A DNA stretch of 64,000 nt from JAGOEY01 sp017997515 (GCA_026314275.1 CP111109.1:558001-622000), one strand, 5' to 3'; counted from the first letter of the stretch, positions 1-9,801 are shown. Notes: a model not told the origin generated them from the sequence alone. Numbers and translations: made by a program.

Positions 1-2023
1 GCAGGATGTCGGCGCGCAGCAACTTCCATTCACCCGTGAGGGTGTCCACCACCACCTCGGCCACCGCGGCACCGTAGGCGAAGTAGAAGAACGGCCGTCC
101 CTGCATGGTGTCGCGGTTCCAGCTCAGGCCCGGGGTGGCGTAAAAACCATCCGACCAGAGCTGCACCCGCTCCCCATACGCCTGCACCACCAGAGCGGTG
201 AAGTCCAGCGTCTTGCCATTCACCTGCACCTTGTCGTTGGCAAACACCACTGCGTCGGCTGGGCCGCCGTGCAGTTCGGCCGCACACGCGGCCAGACGCT
301 CGCGGATCTGGCGGGCCGCGTCCTGGGCGGCCTTGCCATTCAGGTCGGCCCCGGTCGATGCCGCCGTGGCCGAGGTGTTGGCAATCTTCTGGGTGTCGGT
401 GGCGGTCACCCGCACGCGCTCAAACCCCACACCGAGTTCATGCGCCACCACCTGGGCCACCTTGGTGTTGAGCCCTTGCCCCATCTCGGTGCCGCCGTGG
501 TTCACCAGAATGGAGCCGTCGGTGTACACATGCACCAGCGCCCCGGCCTGGTTGAAGTGTTTGACGTTGAACGAGATGCCAAACTTGAGGGGTGCCAGTG
601 CCAGCCCGCGTTTCAGCACCGGGCTGGTGGTGTTGAACGCAGCAATGGCTGCCCGCCGCGCCTGGTAGTCGCTGGACACCTCCAGCTGCGCCACCAGTTC
701 GTGGACGATGTTGTCGGTCACCACCTGCCCGTAGGGTGTGACGTTCTGCTCGGTCTTGCCGTAAAAATTGACCCGCCGCACCTCCAGCGGGTCACGCCCC
801 AGGTCGCGGGCAATCGTGTCGAGGATGTTCTCGATGGCAATGGCACCTTGCGGCCCACCAAAACCCCGGAACGCGGTGTTGCTCTGGGTGTTGGTCTTGC
901 CGCAGTAGCCGTGCATGGACACATCGGGCAGCCAGTAGGCGTTGTCGAAATGGCACAACGCGCGGGTCATCACCGGCCCCGACAGGTCGGCCGAATGCCC
1001 GGCCCGCGACACCATGGAGATCTCGGCCCCGAGCACCCGGCCCTCGTCGTCGTAGCCCACTTCGTAGTCGTACCAAAAGCAGTGCCGCCGCCCGGTGATG
1101 AGAAAATCGTCATCGCGGTCCAGCCGCAGCTTGACCGGGCGTTTCAGCCGCTGCGCCGCCACGGCGGCCACACACGCAAAAATGGCGGACTGCGATTCCT
1201 TGCCGCCAAAACCACCACCCATACGGCGGCATTCGACCTGCACATCGTGGGAATGTAAACCCAGCGCGTGGGCGACCAGGTGCTGCATCTCACTCGGGTG
1301 CTGGGTCGAGCAGTACACATGGATGCCGCCCTCCTTGGGGATGGCGTAGCTGATCTGCCCTTCCAGGTAAAACTGCTCTTGCCCACCCACCTCCAGCGTG
1401 TCCTTCAAGCGCCGTGGTGCACGGGCAATGGCGGCCTGCGCACCTCCGGCATTGGTGGTGCGTGCCAAGTGCATGGGCGGGATGACGTACTGGCCTTTGG
1501 TATGGGCGTCCTGCGGCGTCAGCACTGGCGGCAGGCTGTCGATGCTGAGCACGTCCTTGGCGCGTGCGGCCACACGGCGGGCCTGGTCGCGGGTCTGGGC
1601 GATGACGGCAAACACCGGCTGGCCCAGGTAACGGATCTCTCCGTCGCACAGGATCGGGTCGTCATGGACGATGGAGCCGCAGTCGTTGGGCCCGGGAATG
1701 TCAGCCGCCGACAGCACCGCGACCACGCCGGGCAAGGCCCGCAGTGTGTCCAGCGCCATGGAAGTCAGCCGCCCGCGCGCCACGGGCGACAGGCCCAGCG
1801 CGCAGTGCAGCGTGCCCGCCAGCTCCGGGATGTCGTCGATGTAGGTGGCCTCACCCGCCACATGCAGGTGGGCCGACTCATGGGCGCGGCTGATGCCCAC
1901 GCGTGCGCCACTGTGTTGGGCACGCGCCTCGGCGGGCAGGTCGATACGCGCCGCCGTGTTCTGCTGGTAGTCGGCGAAGGGCTGCGCGGTGTGCAGCAGG
2001 CCGGTGTCGATACGTTGGTTCAT
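1..2023 (-). CDS. xdhB: Xanthine dehydrogenase, molybdopterin-binding subunit XdhB (3' end cut off by the window)
   Basis: Large subunit of cytoplasmic xanthine dehydrogenase, which oxidises hypoxanthine and xanthine to urate. About 674 residues are present, starting MNQRIDTGLL; the family is usually near 780, so the C-terminus lies outside the window. The order is the family's: an a/b hammerhead domain over the first 150 residues, then molybdenum-cofactor-binding motifs, MGGGFGGKES near residue 268 and FRGFGGPQG near 384. It starts one base after the xdhA stop (TGACATG), so the two are translationally coupled. It is the last visible gene of a gcl-to-xdh minus-strand run. The visible part shows no lesion. 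Confidence 0.95.
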   Translation of the reverse strand, partial: MNQRIDTGLLHTAQPFADYQQNTAARIDLPAEARAQHSGARVGISRAHESAHLHVAGEATYIDDIPELAGTLHCALGLSPVARGRLTSMALDTLRALPGVVAVLSAADIPGPNDCGSIVHDDPILCDGEIRYLGQPVFAVIAQTRDQARRVAARAKDVLSIDSLPPVLTPQDAHTKGQYVIPPMHLARTTNAGGAQAAIARAPRRLKDTLEVGGQEQFYLEGQISYAIPKEGGIHVYCSTQHPSEMQHLVAHALGLHSHDVQVECRRMGGGFGGKESQSAIFACVAAVAAQRLKRPVKLRLDRDDDFLITGRRHCFWYDYEVGYDDEGRVLGAEISMVSRAGHSADLSGPVMTRALCHFDNAYWLPDVSMHGYCGKTNTQSNTAFRGFGGPQGAIAIENILDTIARDLGRDPLEVRRVNFYGKTEQNVTPYGQVVTDNIVHELVAQLEVSSDYQARRAAIAAFNTTSPVLKRGLALAPLKFGISFNVKHFNQAGALVHVYTDGSILVNHGGTEMGQGLNTKVAQVVAHELGVGFERVRVTATDTQKIANTSATAASTGADLNGKAAQDAARQIRERLAACAAELHGGPADAVVFANDKVQVNGKTLDFTALVVQAYGERVQLWSDGFYATPGLSWNRDTMQGRPFFYFAYGAAVAEVVVDTLTGEWKLLRADIL

Positions 2024-2024
2024 G

Positions 2025-3598
2025 TCAGGCTCCTTGCGTTGCGCCGTGGGGCATCACGCTCCATACGCTGGTGGCCTCGGGGGGCAATGCGCCATCGCTG
2101 CGGGTCTCCAGCCACAGACGCTGCAGCAGGTTCTGCGCCACCTGCAGGCGGTAGCCCGCCGATGCACGCATGTCCGACAGGGGAGTGAAGTCGTGTGCGA
2201 GTGCCTGCTGGGCGGCCTGCACGCTGGCCTGTGTCCAAGGCTGGCCCCGCAACGCAGCCTCGGCCTGTGCGGCACGGCGCACGGTAGCGGCCATGCCGCC
2301 AAAAGCCAGGCGCACATCGCGCACCACACCGTCCTGCACGTCGATGGAAAAGCCCGCACACAGGGCCGATATGTCGCAGTCAAACCGTTTGCTGATTTTG
2401 TAGGCGCGCACCTGGCGGGTGGTGGACGTGTCCAGCGGCACCCGCAGCGCCTGCACAAACTCGCCGGGCTCTAGCTGGTTCTTCATGTAGTCGAGGTAGA
2501 AGTCGGCCAGCGGCATGCTACGCACGCGGCTGCCCAGGCGCAGCTCGATCTGCGCGTCCAGCGCCATCAGCACCGGGGGCGCATCCCCAATCGGTGAACC
2601 ATTGGCCACGTTGCCACCCATGGTGCCTGCGTGGCGGATGGGGGCGACGCGAACCGCAGCCACACGTCGGTCAGGTGGGGCCAGCGATGGGCCAGCGCAC
2701 GCCACGCATCTTCCAGCGAGGCACCGGCGCCAATGGAGAGCGCGTCGCCACGCTCCTCCACCGCCTTCATGTCGGCCACGTTGCCGACATAAATGATGTC
2801 GCCCAGTGCGCGGAACTGTTTGTTCACCCACAGCCCCACGTCGGTGGAGCCGGCCACCAGCCGCGCCTGCGGCTTCTGCACACGCAGGCTGGCCAGTGCG
2901 TCGAGGGTGGTGGGTGCATGGAACTGGTCACCCTCTGCCGCGCCATGGGCTGCGTAGCTGAAGGTGGGTGTGTGGGTGGTGGCTTGCTGGTCGCGCAGCG
3001 CCTGCAGGGCGCGCACGGCGGGCTGGGTGTCCACCTGCGTTGCGGGCAGGTCGAACATGCGCTGGCCCGCGTCCAGGATGGGCCGGTAACCGGTGCAACG
3101 GCACAGGTTGCCCGACAGGTCATCGGCCAGTTGCTGGCGGCTGGGCCGGGTGCCGCAGGCCTGGTGGTGTTCGTAGGTGGACCACAGCGACATCACAAAA
3201 CCCGGCGTACAAAAGCCGCACTGCGAGCCGTGGCACTCGACCATCGCCTGCTGCACCGGGTGCAGTGTCCGGCTGGCTGTCTGGTCCTTCAGGTCTTCCA
3301 CCGTGAACAAGGCCTTGCCGTTCAAGGTGGGCAGAAACTGGATACAGGCGTTGACCGTCTGCAGGCGCAAACCGCCCACGTTGGTGGTGGCATCCACCGG
3401 GGCGCTGGTGGTGTCGGCCAGTTCGCCGATCACCACGGTGCATGCACCACAGTCGCCCTCGTTGCACCCCTCTTTGGTGCCTGTGCAGCGCGCGTCTTCA
3501 CGCAGCCAGTCGAGCACGGAGCGCGTGGTGTCGGCGCCTGTCACTTCCACGGTCTGGCCGCGGTGGAAAAAACGGATGGGCTGGGTGCTGTTATTCAT
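2025..3598 (-). pseudogene. xdhA: Xanthine dehydrogenase small subunit XdhA (2Fe-2S/FAD), frameshifted in this sequence
   Basis: Electron-transfer subunit of xanthine dehydrogenase. The N-terminal half carries both 2Fe-2S clusters: Cys45, Cys50 and Cys53, then CGFC and CRCTGYRP. A CO-dehydrogenase-type FAD domain follows. The frame breaks inside the FAD domain at a run of five G (2640-2644 on the plus strand). Upstream reads LTDVWLRFAS, and downstream, in another frame, IRHAGTMGGNVANGSPIGD, which is one continuous conserved block in the family. Adding one base restores 524 codons, the normal length. This may be a true one-base deletion or a homopolymer error in assembly. I chose ATG 3598 (MNNSTQPIRF) over an upstream GTG at 3640. 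Confidence 0.9.
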
Positions 3599-3740
3599 CG
3601 GAGGCCGTTGGGCGTTTATCGTTATCACAGTGAGGGACACAACAACATTAGTGGGTCATCGAACATCTGGCATACGGGCATGCCCATAGTGTCTATAAAT
3701 GGCCCCAAACGAGGGTAAATGGGGAGGCCGAACGACCTAC

Positions 3741-3755
3741 GCACTTTGCGCGCCA
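3741..3755 (-). promoter_or_regulatory. Weak sigma-54-type promoter candidate for xdhA
   Basis: Read on the minus strand this is TGGCGCGCAAAGTGC. It keeps the GG-N10-GC spacing of sigma-54 promoters but deviates from TTGC at the -12 element. It would start transcription near 3729 and leave a leader of about 130 bases before xdhA. In such GC-rich DNA a match this loose can arise by chance. Confidence 0.3.
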
Positions 3756-3780
3756 GGGGCATCATTTTTATGATCATTTT

Positions 3781-3832
3781 GGCCTCCAGCTCTTACTGTT
3801 CATACGCAAGCAGCTACAAAATCAATAGCGCA
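3781..3832 (-). repeat. Dispersed short repeat, family B, copy 1
   Basis: On the minus strand it reads GCTATTGATTTTGTAGCTGC, then TTGCG, then a GCTGGAGGCC end. This matches five other copies in the window (15390, 20802, 28164, 30101, 45985), all sharing TAGCT, TGCG and a G-rich GCTGGAGGC-like end. The copy overlaps the 3' end of ttuD, and its TAG serves as that gene's stop codon. Confidence 0.6.
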
Positions 3833-5150
3833 CGAAAATCATTGACGTTGGTGTGTGTGGGGCCTGTCACCACCAAACCGCCGATGGGGTCAAAGTAGCC
3901 ATACGCGTCGTTGCGGTCCAGGTAGGCCGCAATCTTCATGTCTGCGGCGGCGCCGCGTGCCAGCGTGTCGGCGGCCACAAATGCACCTGCGTTGTCTTCC
4001 ACGCCGTCGATGCCGTCGGTGTCAGCGGCCAGCGCCCACACACCGGCCTCGCCCTGCAGGGCCTGTGCCAGGCCCAGGCAAAACTCACCGGCCCGGCCAC
4101 CTCGCCCGCGGGGCGTTCCGGCGGGCTGGGGGCGGATGGTCACGGTGGTTTCACCCCCGCTCAGAATCACACAGGGTTTGGCAAAGGGCTGGCCACGCTG
4201 CGCCACGGCCCGCGCCAGTGCCGCGTGTACCTTGCCCACTTCGCGTGACTCACCTTCGACTTCATCGCTCAGGATGTGGGCGGTGATGCCCAAGGCGCGT
4301 GCGGCTTCGGCGGCAGCCTCCAGCGACTGCTGGGGCGTGGCGATCATGTGGACGGTATGGCCCGTAAACACAGGGTCGCCGGGTTTGGGGGTTTCCAGTG
4401 CACCGCTGCGCAGTGGGGCCAGCACAGCGTCAGGCACGGTAATGCGGTAACGCTCCAGGATGGCGAGTGCATCGGCACAGGTGCTGGCGTCAGCCACGGT
4501 GGGGCCGCTGGCGATCACGGACGGGGCGTCCCCAGGCACGTCGCTGATGGTGAGCGTCACCACCTTGGCCGGTGCACACGCAGCGGCCAGGCGCCCGCCC
4601 TTGATGGCCGAGAGATGTTTGCGCACCGTGTTCATCTCGCCAATGTGGGCGCCGCTTTCCAGCAGCTGGCGGTTGATCTTTTGTTTCTCTTCCAGCGACA
4701 AGCCTTCACACGGCAAGGTCAGCAAGGCCGAGCCGCCGCCAGAGATGAGGCACAGCACCAGGTCGTCGGCCGTGAGCCCCTGGGCCAGTTGCAGGATGCG
4801 CTGCGCAGCCGCCAGGCCAGCCGCGTCGGGCACGGGGTGGGCAGCCTCAACCACCTCGATACGCGCGTGCAAACCTTCGGGCCGGGGTGGTGTGTGGTGG
4901 TAACGCGTCACCACCAGGCCCGACAGCGGGGCGTCCACGGGCCACAGCGCCTCTACCGCTTGTGCCATGGCACCACCCGCCTTGCCAGCGCCCAGCACCA
5001 GCGTGCGGCCTTGGGCGGCGGTGGCAGAAAAGCGGCCGTGTTGTGCAGTGGCAATGCACGCTGCACCGCCACGCCATAGAGGTACTGCAGCAGCACGCGG
5101 GGATCGTCCAGACCGGGCACAGCAGGGGGAGACAGGGTGGTGTTGGACAT
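3814..5150 (-). pseudogene. ttuD: Glycerate 2-kinase / hydroxypyruvate reductase-type protein (TtuD/MOFRL family), frameshifted
   Basis: Last step of the glyoxylate branch. Members annotated as hydroxypyruvate reductase TtuD mostly act as glycerate 2-kinases, making 2-phosphoglycerate. The body is well conserved: TLVLGAGKAGGAMAQ, CLISGGGSALL, MNTVRKHLSAIKGG, ISDVPGDAPSVIASGP and a C-terminal MOFRL domain with ILSGGETTVT. The proper N-terminus (MSNTTLSPPAVPGLDDPRVL to FLPPPPK) lies in another frame and joins the body near a GGG run at 5013-5015. One added base restores 445 residues from ATG 5150. The last codons and stop come from a dispersed repeat, so the C-terminus may be slightly remodelled. 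It sits directly downstream of glxR. Confidence 0.88.
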
Positions 5151-5188
5151 ACACACGAGTGTAGGCAAATCGCCCCCCTTTTTTGACC

Positions 5189-6106
5189 TCATCCGGCCGC
5201 GTCAGGTGTGATGGTGTGGTTCGCCATCAACTCCAGGGCGCGGCACAGCGCCGAATGGTCTAGCCCGGCCAGTCCATGCGCCATACAGCTTTGCATGAGC
5301 TGCGCCGCACTTGCGGTGTGGGGCAGGCTCAGACCCAGTTCCTTCGCGCCTTGCAGGGCAAGGTTCAGGTCTTTCTGGTGCAGCTCCAGCCGAAACCCCG
5401 GTGTGAACGTACGTTTCACCATCCGTTCACCGTGCACCTCCAGAATGCGGCTGGAGGCAAACCCGCCCATCAGCGCCTGGCGCACCTTGGCCGGGTCAGC
5501 CCCCGCTCTACTGGCGAACAGCAGCGCCTCGGCCACGGCTTCGATGTTGAGCGCCACGATGATCTGGTTGGCCACCTTGGTGGTCTGGCCATCGCCATTG
5601 CCGCCGACCAAGGTGATGTTTTTCCCCAGCACCTCAAACAGCGGCCGGGCCCGGTCAAACGCCGCCTGCGGCCCGCCGACCATGATGGTCAGGCTGGCGG
5701 CCTTGGCCCCCACCTCGCCCCCACTCACGGGGGCGTCCAGGTAGTCACAGCCCAGGGCATTGATCTTCCGGGCAAACGCCTGGGTGGCGATAGGGCTGAT
5801 GGAACTCATGTCGATCACCATCTTGCCCTCGGCACCAGACTTCAGGCCCTTGGCCACCCCGGCTTCGCCAAACAACACATCTTCCACGTGGGAGGTGTCA
5901 GGCACCATGGTGATGATGATGTCGGCGCGTTTGGCCACTTCAGCTGCGTTAGTGCAGACCGTTGCGCCCTCTTCCGCAAACGCCGTGGGGATCTTGCTGC
6001 GGCTGGCCACAAAAAGTGTGTGGCCCGCCTTGCGCAGGTTCAGCGCCATCGGAGCGCCCATGGTGCCCAGGCCGATAAAGCCGACTTTGAGTGCAGTGGA
6101 TGTCAT
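5189..6106 (-). CDS. glxR: 2-hydroxy-3-oxopropionate (tartronate semialdehyde) reductase
   Basis: Reduces tartronate semialdehyde, made by Gcl, to D-glycerate with NAD(P)H. About 305 residues from ATG 6106, which is preceded by AAGGGA at a good distance. The N-terminal Rossmann motif is GFIGLGTMGAPMA at residues 8-20. The substrate-binding block DAPVSGGEVGA and the catalytic-lysine region GQTTKVANQI are both present. It belongs to the beta-hydroxyacid dehydrogenase family (GarR/GlxR). Its place between hyi and ttuD favours the glyoxylate role over other members such as 3-hydroxyisobutyrate dehydrogenase. Confidence 0.93.
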   Translation of the reverse strand: MTSTALKVGFIGLGTMGAPMALNLRKAGHTLFVASRSKIPTAFAEEGATVCTNAAEVAKRADIIITMVPDTSHVEDVLFGEAGVAKGLKSGAEGKMVIDMSSISPIATQAFARKINALGCDYLDAPVSGGEVGAKAASLTIMVGGPQAAFDRARPLFEVLGKNITLVGGNGDGQTTKVANQIIVALNIEAVAEALLFASRAGADPAKVRQALMGGFASSRILEVHGERMVKRTFTPGFRLELHQKDLNLALQGAKELGLSLPHTASAAQLMQSCMAHGLAGLDHSALCRALELMANHTITPDAAG

Positions 6107-6126
6107 ATCGTTTTTCCCTTGAAGCA

Positions 6127-6936
6127 TCACAAAACTTGGCCGTGTGTTGCCACCCAACCCAGTCCGGCATCGGTGCCGCCGGGGCTGGTGTCACGCGGCT
6201 TGTATTCACAACCGATGTGGCCCATGTAGCCCAGCGCGTCGGCCAGGTCAAACAGGTAGCGGTAGTTGATTTCGCCGGTGCCCGGTTCGTTACGGCCGGG
6301 TGTGTCGGCCAGCTGCATGTGCCCTATGCGTGGCAGGTGCGCGCGCAGGGTGCTGGCCAGCTCCCCTTCCATCCGCTGCGCGTGGTAGATGTCGTACAGC
6401 AGGAACAGGTTGTCCGCGCCCACTTCATCGAGGATGGCCAGCGCCTGGCTCGGGCGGTTGACGAAGAAGCCGGGCATGTCGAAATGGTTGATGGGCTCCA
6501 GCAGCACCCGCACGCTCTGCTGGCGTGCAGCGTCGGCTGCAAACCGCAGGTTGCGCACCAGCGTGTCATGCGCCTGGGCTGTGCTTACGTCGGCGGGCGG
6601 GATACCTGCCATGCAATGCAACTGTGGCGTGCCCAGCGCGGCGGCATAGTCCAGGGCCTTGGCCACACTGGCGCGGAACTCGTCGACGCGGTGGGGCAGT
6701 GCAGCCAGCCCCCGGTCGCCCGCAGCCCAGTCTCCGGGGGGCATGTTGTGCAGCACCAGCTGCAGCTGGTGGTCTTGCAGGCGCTGGGTGATTTCCTGTG
6801 GCGCGAAGTCGTAGGGAAACAAAAATTCAACGGCCTTGAAGCCCGAGCGCGCAGCGGCGGCAAAGCGGTCCAGGAAGGGCAGCTCGGTGTAAAGCATGGA
6901 GAGGTTGGCGGCAAATTTCGGCATGGCTTTTTTCAT
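6127..6936 (-). CDS. hyi: Hydroxypyruvate isomerase
   Basis: Interconverts hydroxypyruvate and tartronate semialdehyde. 269 residues, a xylose-isomerase-like TIM barrel. The N-terminus (M)PKFAANLSMLYTE is typical of Hyi; initiation may be at 6936 or four codons later at 6924, and neither has a strong ribosome site. Recognisable blocks are PYDFAPQEI, LLEPINHFDMPGFF, LLYDIYHAQRMEGEL and GHMQLADTPGRNEPGTGEINY. It lies 16 bases after gcl in the same operon. Confidence 0.93.
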   Translation of the reverse strand: MKKAMPKFAANLSMLYTELPFLDRFAAAARSGFKAVEFLFPYDFAPQEITQRLQDHQLQLVLHNMPPGDWAAGDRGLAALPHRVDEFRASVAKALDYAAALGTPQLHCMAGIPPADVSTAQAHDTLVRNLRFAADAARQQSVRVLLEPINHFDMPGFFVNRPSQALAILDEVGADNLFLLYDIYHAQRMEGELASTLRAHLPRIGHMQLADTPGRNEPGTGEINYRYLFDLADALGYMGHIGCEYKPRDTSPGGTDAGLGWVATHGQVL

Positions 6937-6952
6937 TGGTTTGCGAGGGTTT

Positions 6953-8740
6953 TCAGTCGAGCAAACCCACGGTCTCCAGCCCTTGCGGCGCGCGGCAGTC
7001 GATGGCCTCGAACTCGGTGATCTTGTCGATCTCCGTGCCCATGGCGATGTTGGTCACCCGCTCCAGGATGCACTCCACCACCACTGGCACACGGTGCTGG
7101 GCGGCCATCTGCTGGGCCTGGCGCAAGGCGCCTTGCAACTGTTCGGGGTCGGTCACCCGCAGCGCCTTGCAGCCCAGGCCTTCCACGACGGCCTGGTGGT
7201 CCACTCCGTAACCCCGCAGCGTGCCATCGGCTTCATCCATGTTCTGGTTGTCGAAGGCCAGTTGTACGCAATAGTCCATGTCAAAGCCGCGCTGGCTTTG
7301 GCGGATCAGGCCGAGGTAGGAGTTGTTCACCAGCACATGCACATACGGCAGGCGGAACTGCGCGCCCACCGCCAGTTCTTCCAGCATGAACTGGAAGTCG
7401 TAGTCACCGGAAAGTGCCACCACGTTTTTGGTCGGGTCAGACGCCACCACACCAAGGGCCGCGGGCATGGTCCAGCCCAGCGGGCCGGCCTGGCCACAGT
7501 TGATCCACTGGCGCGGGCCATACACATGCAACAGCTGCGCACCCGCAATCTGCGACAGGCCGATGGTGCTGACATACACCGTGTCGCGCCCGAACACCTG
7601 GTTCATCTCTTCGTACACCCGGTGCGGCTTCATCGGGATCTGCTCGAAATGGGTCTGGCGCAGCATGCTGCGTTTGCGCTCGGCGCAGCGGCCCGCCCAG
7701 TCTGCGTAGCTGGGCCACTGGCCTGCGGCCTTGCGCTCACGCGCCACCTGCACGAACAGCTCCAGCGCGGCCTTGGCGTCAGAGACGATGCCGAAGTCCG
7801 GTTCGAACACCCGGCCGATCTGCGTCGGCTCGATGTCCACATGGACGAACTTGCGGCCTTTGGTGTAGGTCTCGATGGAGCCGGTATGGCGGTTGGCCCA
7901 GCGGTTGCCGATGCCCAGCACGAAGTCACTCGCCAGCATCGTGGCATTGCCGTAGCGGTGGCTGGTCTGCAGCCCCACCATACCTGCCATCAGCGGGTGG
8001 TCGTCAGGGATGGTGCCCCAGCCCATCAGGGTAGGGATCACCGGCACACCGGTGAGTTCGGCCAGCTCCACCAGCAGGTCGGACGCATCGGCATTGATGA
8101 TGCCGCCACCGGCCACGATCAACGGCTTCGCGGAAGCGGCCAGCATGTCGAGCGCCTTCTCGATCTGTTTGCGGCTGGCTGCGGGTTTGTAGACCAGCAA
8201 CGGCTCATAGGTGTCGGGGTCAAATTCGATCTCGGCCATCTGTACATCGAACGGCAGGTCGATCAGCACCGGCCCCGGGCGGCCTGAACGCATGAGGTGA
8301 AAGGCCTGCTGGAAAACACGCGGCACGAGTGCAGGTTCACGCACGGTAACGGCCCATTTGGTCACCGGCTTGGCGATACTTTCAATATCCACCGCCTGGA
8401 AGTCTTCCTTGTACAGCCGCGCCCGTGGCGCCTGGCCCGTCACACACAGGATGGGAATGCTGTCGGCCTGGGCCGAATACAGGCCAGTGATCATGTCCGT
8501 GCCCGCCGGGCCGCTGGTGCCCAGGCACAGGCCAATGTTGCCGGCCCGTGCCCGGGTGTAACCCTCGGCCATGTGGGATGCGGCTTCCACATGCCGCGCC
8601 AGAATGTGCGAGATGCTGCCGCGCTGTCGCATGGCGGCATAAAACGGATTGATGGCAGCGCCGGGCACGCCAAACGCCTGCGAGATGCCTTCCTTCTCCA
8701 ATACACAGATAGCGGCTTGTGCTGCGGTCATTCGGGTCAT
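6953..8740 (-). CDS. gcl: Glyoxylate carboligase (tartronate-semialdehyde synthase)
   Basis: ThDP-dependent enzyme that condenses two glyoxylates to tartronate semialdehyde and CO2. 595 residues, matching the family's roughly 590. The N-terminal PYR domain carries ARHVEAASHMAEG; as in other Gcl proteins a valine replaces the usual catalytic glutamate of ThDP enzymes. A central domain follows, then the C-terminal PP domain with GDYDFQFMLEELAVGAQF and NNSYLGLIRQ. AAGGAA precedes ATG 8740. It is the first gene of the run gcl-hyi-glxR-ttuD-xdhAB, so glyoxylate from purines and xanthine oxidation are probably co-expressed. It is divergent from a LysR gene. Confidence 0.97.
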   Translation of the reverse strand: MTRMTAAQAAICVLEKEGISQAFGVPGAAINPFYAAMRQRGSISHILARHVEAASHMAEGYTRARAGNIGLCLGTSGPAGTDMITGLYSAQADSIPILCVTGQAPRARLYKEDFQAVDIESIAKPVTKWAVTVREPALVPRVFQQAFHLMRSGRPGPVLIDLPFDVQMAEIEFDPDTYEPLLVYKPAASRKQIEKALDMLAASAKPLIVAGGGIINADASDLLVELAELTGVPVIPTLMGWGTIPDDHPLMAGMVGLQTSHRYGNATMLASDFVLGIGNRWANRHTGSIETYTKGRKFVHVDIEPTQIGRVFEPDFGIVSDAKAALELFVQVARERKAAGQWPSYADWAGRCAERKRSMLRQTHFEQIPMKPHRVYEEMNQVFGRDTVYVSTIGLSQIAGAQLLHVYGPRQWINCGQAGPLGWTMPAALGVVASDPTKNVVALSGDYDFQFMLEELAVGAQFRLPYVHVLVNNSYLGLIRQSQRGFDMDYCVQLAFDNQNMDEADGTLRGYGVDHQAVVEGLGCKALRVTDPEQLQGALRQAQQMAAQHRVPVVVECILERVTNIAMGTEIDKITEFEAIDCRAPQGLETVGLLD

Positions 8741-8813
8741 GGTGCGATTCCTTACCAGGTTGATGGACTGGAAGTGATGCTAGGGAAGACGCGCCCTCTT
8801 GAGAATGCCAGTG

Positions 8814-8836
8814 GGGGTACTTTGATTCGATACCCC
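8814..8836. promoter_or_regulatory. LysR-type operator candidate between gcl and lysR
   Basis: A perfect inverted repeat, GGGGTA, 11 bases, then TACCCC, of the T-N11-A kind bound by LysR-type regulators. It lies in the 146-bp spacer between divergent gcl and lysR. Just beyond it TATGCAAT occurs twice with a 4-base spacer (about 8837-8858). It probably controls gcl and the lysR gene itself. Confidence 0.5.
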
Positions 8837-8886
8837 AGGTATGCAATCGCGTATGCAATGGCGCTACCTCGCGCTACCATAGGGGC

Positions 8887-9801
8887 ATGGACCGCTTCAA
8901 GGAAATAGAGGCTTTTGTGCTGGTGATGGAGCACGGCAGCTTGGCCGCTGCCGCGTTACACGCAGGCATCACCCCCGTGATGATGGGCCGGCGCATTGAC
9001 GCGCTAGAACGCCGCCTGGGCACGCAGCTGATCCACCGCTCTACCCGTCGCCTGGTACTCACCGACCAGGGCGCGGGCTTTCTCGACGAATGCCGGGTGC
9101 TGCTGGCGCAATGGACCCAGGCCGAGGCCACGGTGTCTGCGCAAAAACACCGCGCCAGCGGCCATCTGGTGGTGTCGGCCCCGGCGGCGTTTGGCCGTCT
9201 GCATGTGGCGCCCCATGCCAGTGCATTCCTGAAAGCCAACCCCGAAGTCAAACTTTCCTTCAACCTAACAGACCGGGTGGTAGATCTGGTGCGTGAAGGT
9301 TACGACCTGGGCCTGCGTATTGGCGGTGCCATCGACCCGAACTTCGTGGCCATCAAACTCGCGACCAACCAACGCGTGGTGTGTGGCACACCGGCCTACT
9401 TCCGCAAACACGGCAAACCCCGCACGCTGGACGACCTGCAGCACCACAACTGCCTGGCATTCAACCTGCAAGGGGGCCAGCAGCGAGGCTGGTATTTTGA
9501 ACAAGACGGCAAGACGGTGACCGTACGCGTGGAGGGCAACCTGGACTGCAACGACGGCGAGCTGCTGCACCGCTGGGTGAGTGAGGGTATGGGCCTGGGC
9601 TGGCGCTCCACCTGGGAGATACAGGCGCAGTTGCAGCGTGGCGACCTGGTCACCGTGCTCGACAGCTACGCGTTGCCCGCCTACGACATTCTGGCCGTGT
9701 ACCCCCAGCAGCGCCACCTGCCCGCCAAAGTGCGCTTCTTCATCGACCATCTCAAAAAAATCTACGCACGGCCAGGCTACTGGCTGCAGGAAACCCCATG
9801 A
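8887..9801 (+). CDS. LysR-family transcriptional regulator (divergent from gcl)
   Basis: 304 residues. The N-terminal winged helix-turn-helix is FVLVMEHGSLAAAALHAGIT to RRIDALERRLGTQLIHRSTR, followed by a periplasmic-binding-like effector domain. Its divergent position suggests control of the glyoxylate/xanthine run and perhaps of the 8-oxoguanine deaminase gene, whose ATG overlaps its stop codon (ATGA at 9798). The effector is unknown; glyoxylate or a purine breakdown product would fit the context. Confidence 0.9.
   Translation: MDRFKEIEAFVLVMEHGSLAAAALHAGITPVMMGRRIDALERRLGTQLIHRSTRRLVLTDQGAGFLDECRVLLAQWTQAEATVSAQKHRASGHLVVSAPAAFGRLHVAPHASAFLKANPEVKLSFNLTDRVVDLVREGYDLGLRIGGAIDPNFVAIKLATNQRVVCGTPAYFRKHGKPRTLDDLQHHNCLAFNLQGGQQRGWYFEQDGKTVTVRVEGNLDCNDGELLHRWVSEGMGLGWRSTWEIQAQLQRGDLVTVLDSYALPAYDILAVYPQQRHLPAKVRFFIDHLKKIYARPGYWLQETP

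Noticed and set aside
3686..3700. TAGTGTCTATAAAT upstream of xdhA as a third GntR operator
   Set aside because: Only the left half matches the palindrome AAGTGTATACACTT; too degenerate to claim.
6953..8740. Valine in place of the ThDP catalytic glutamate in Gcl as a defect
   Set aside because: This substitution is normal for glyoxylate carboligases.
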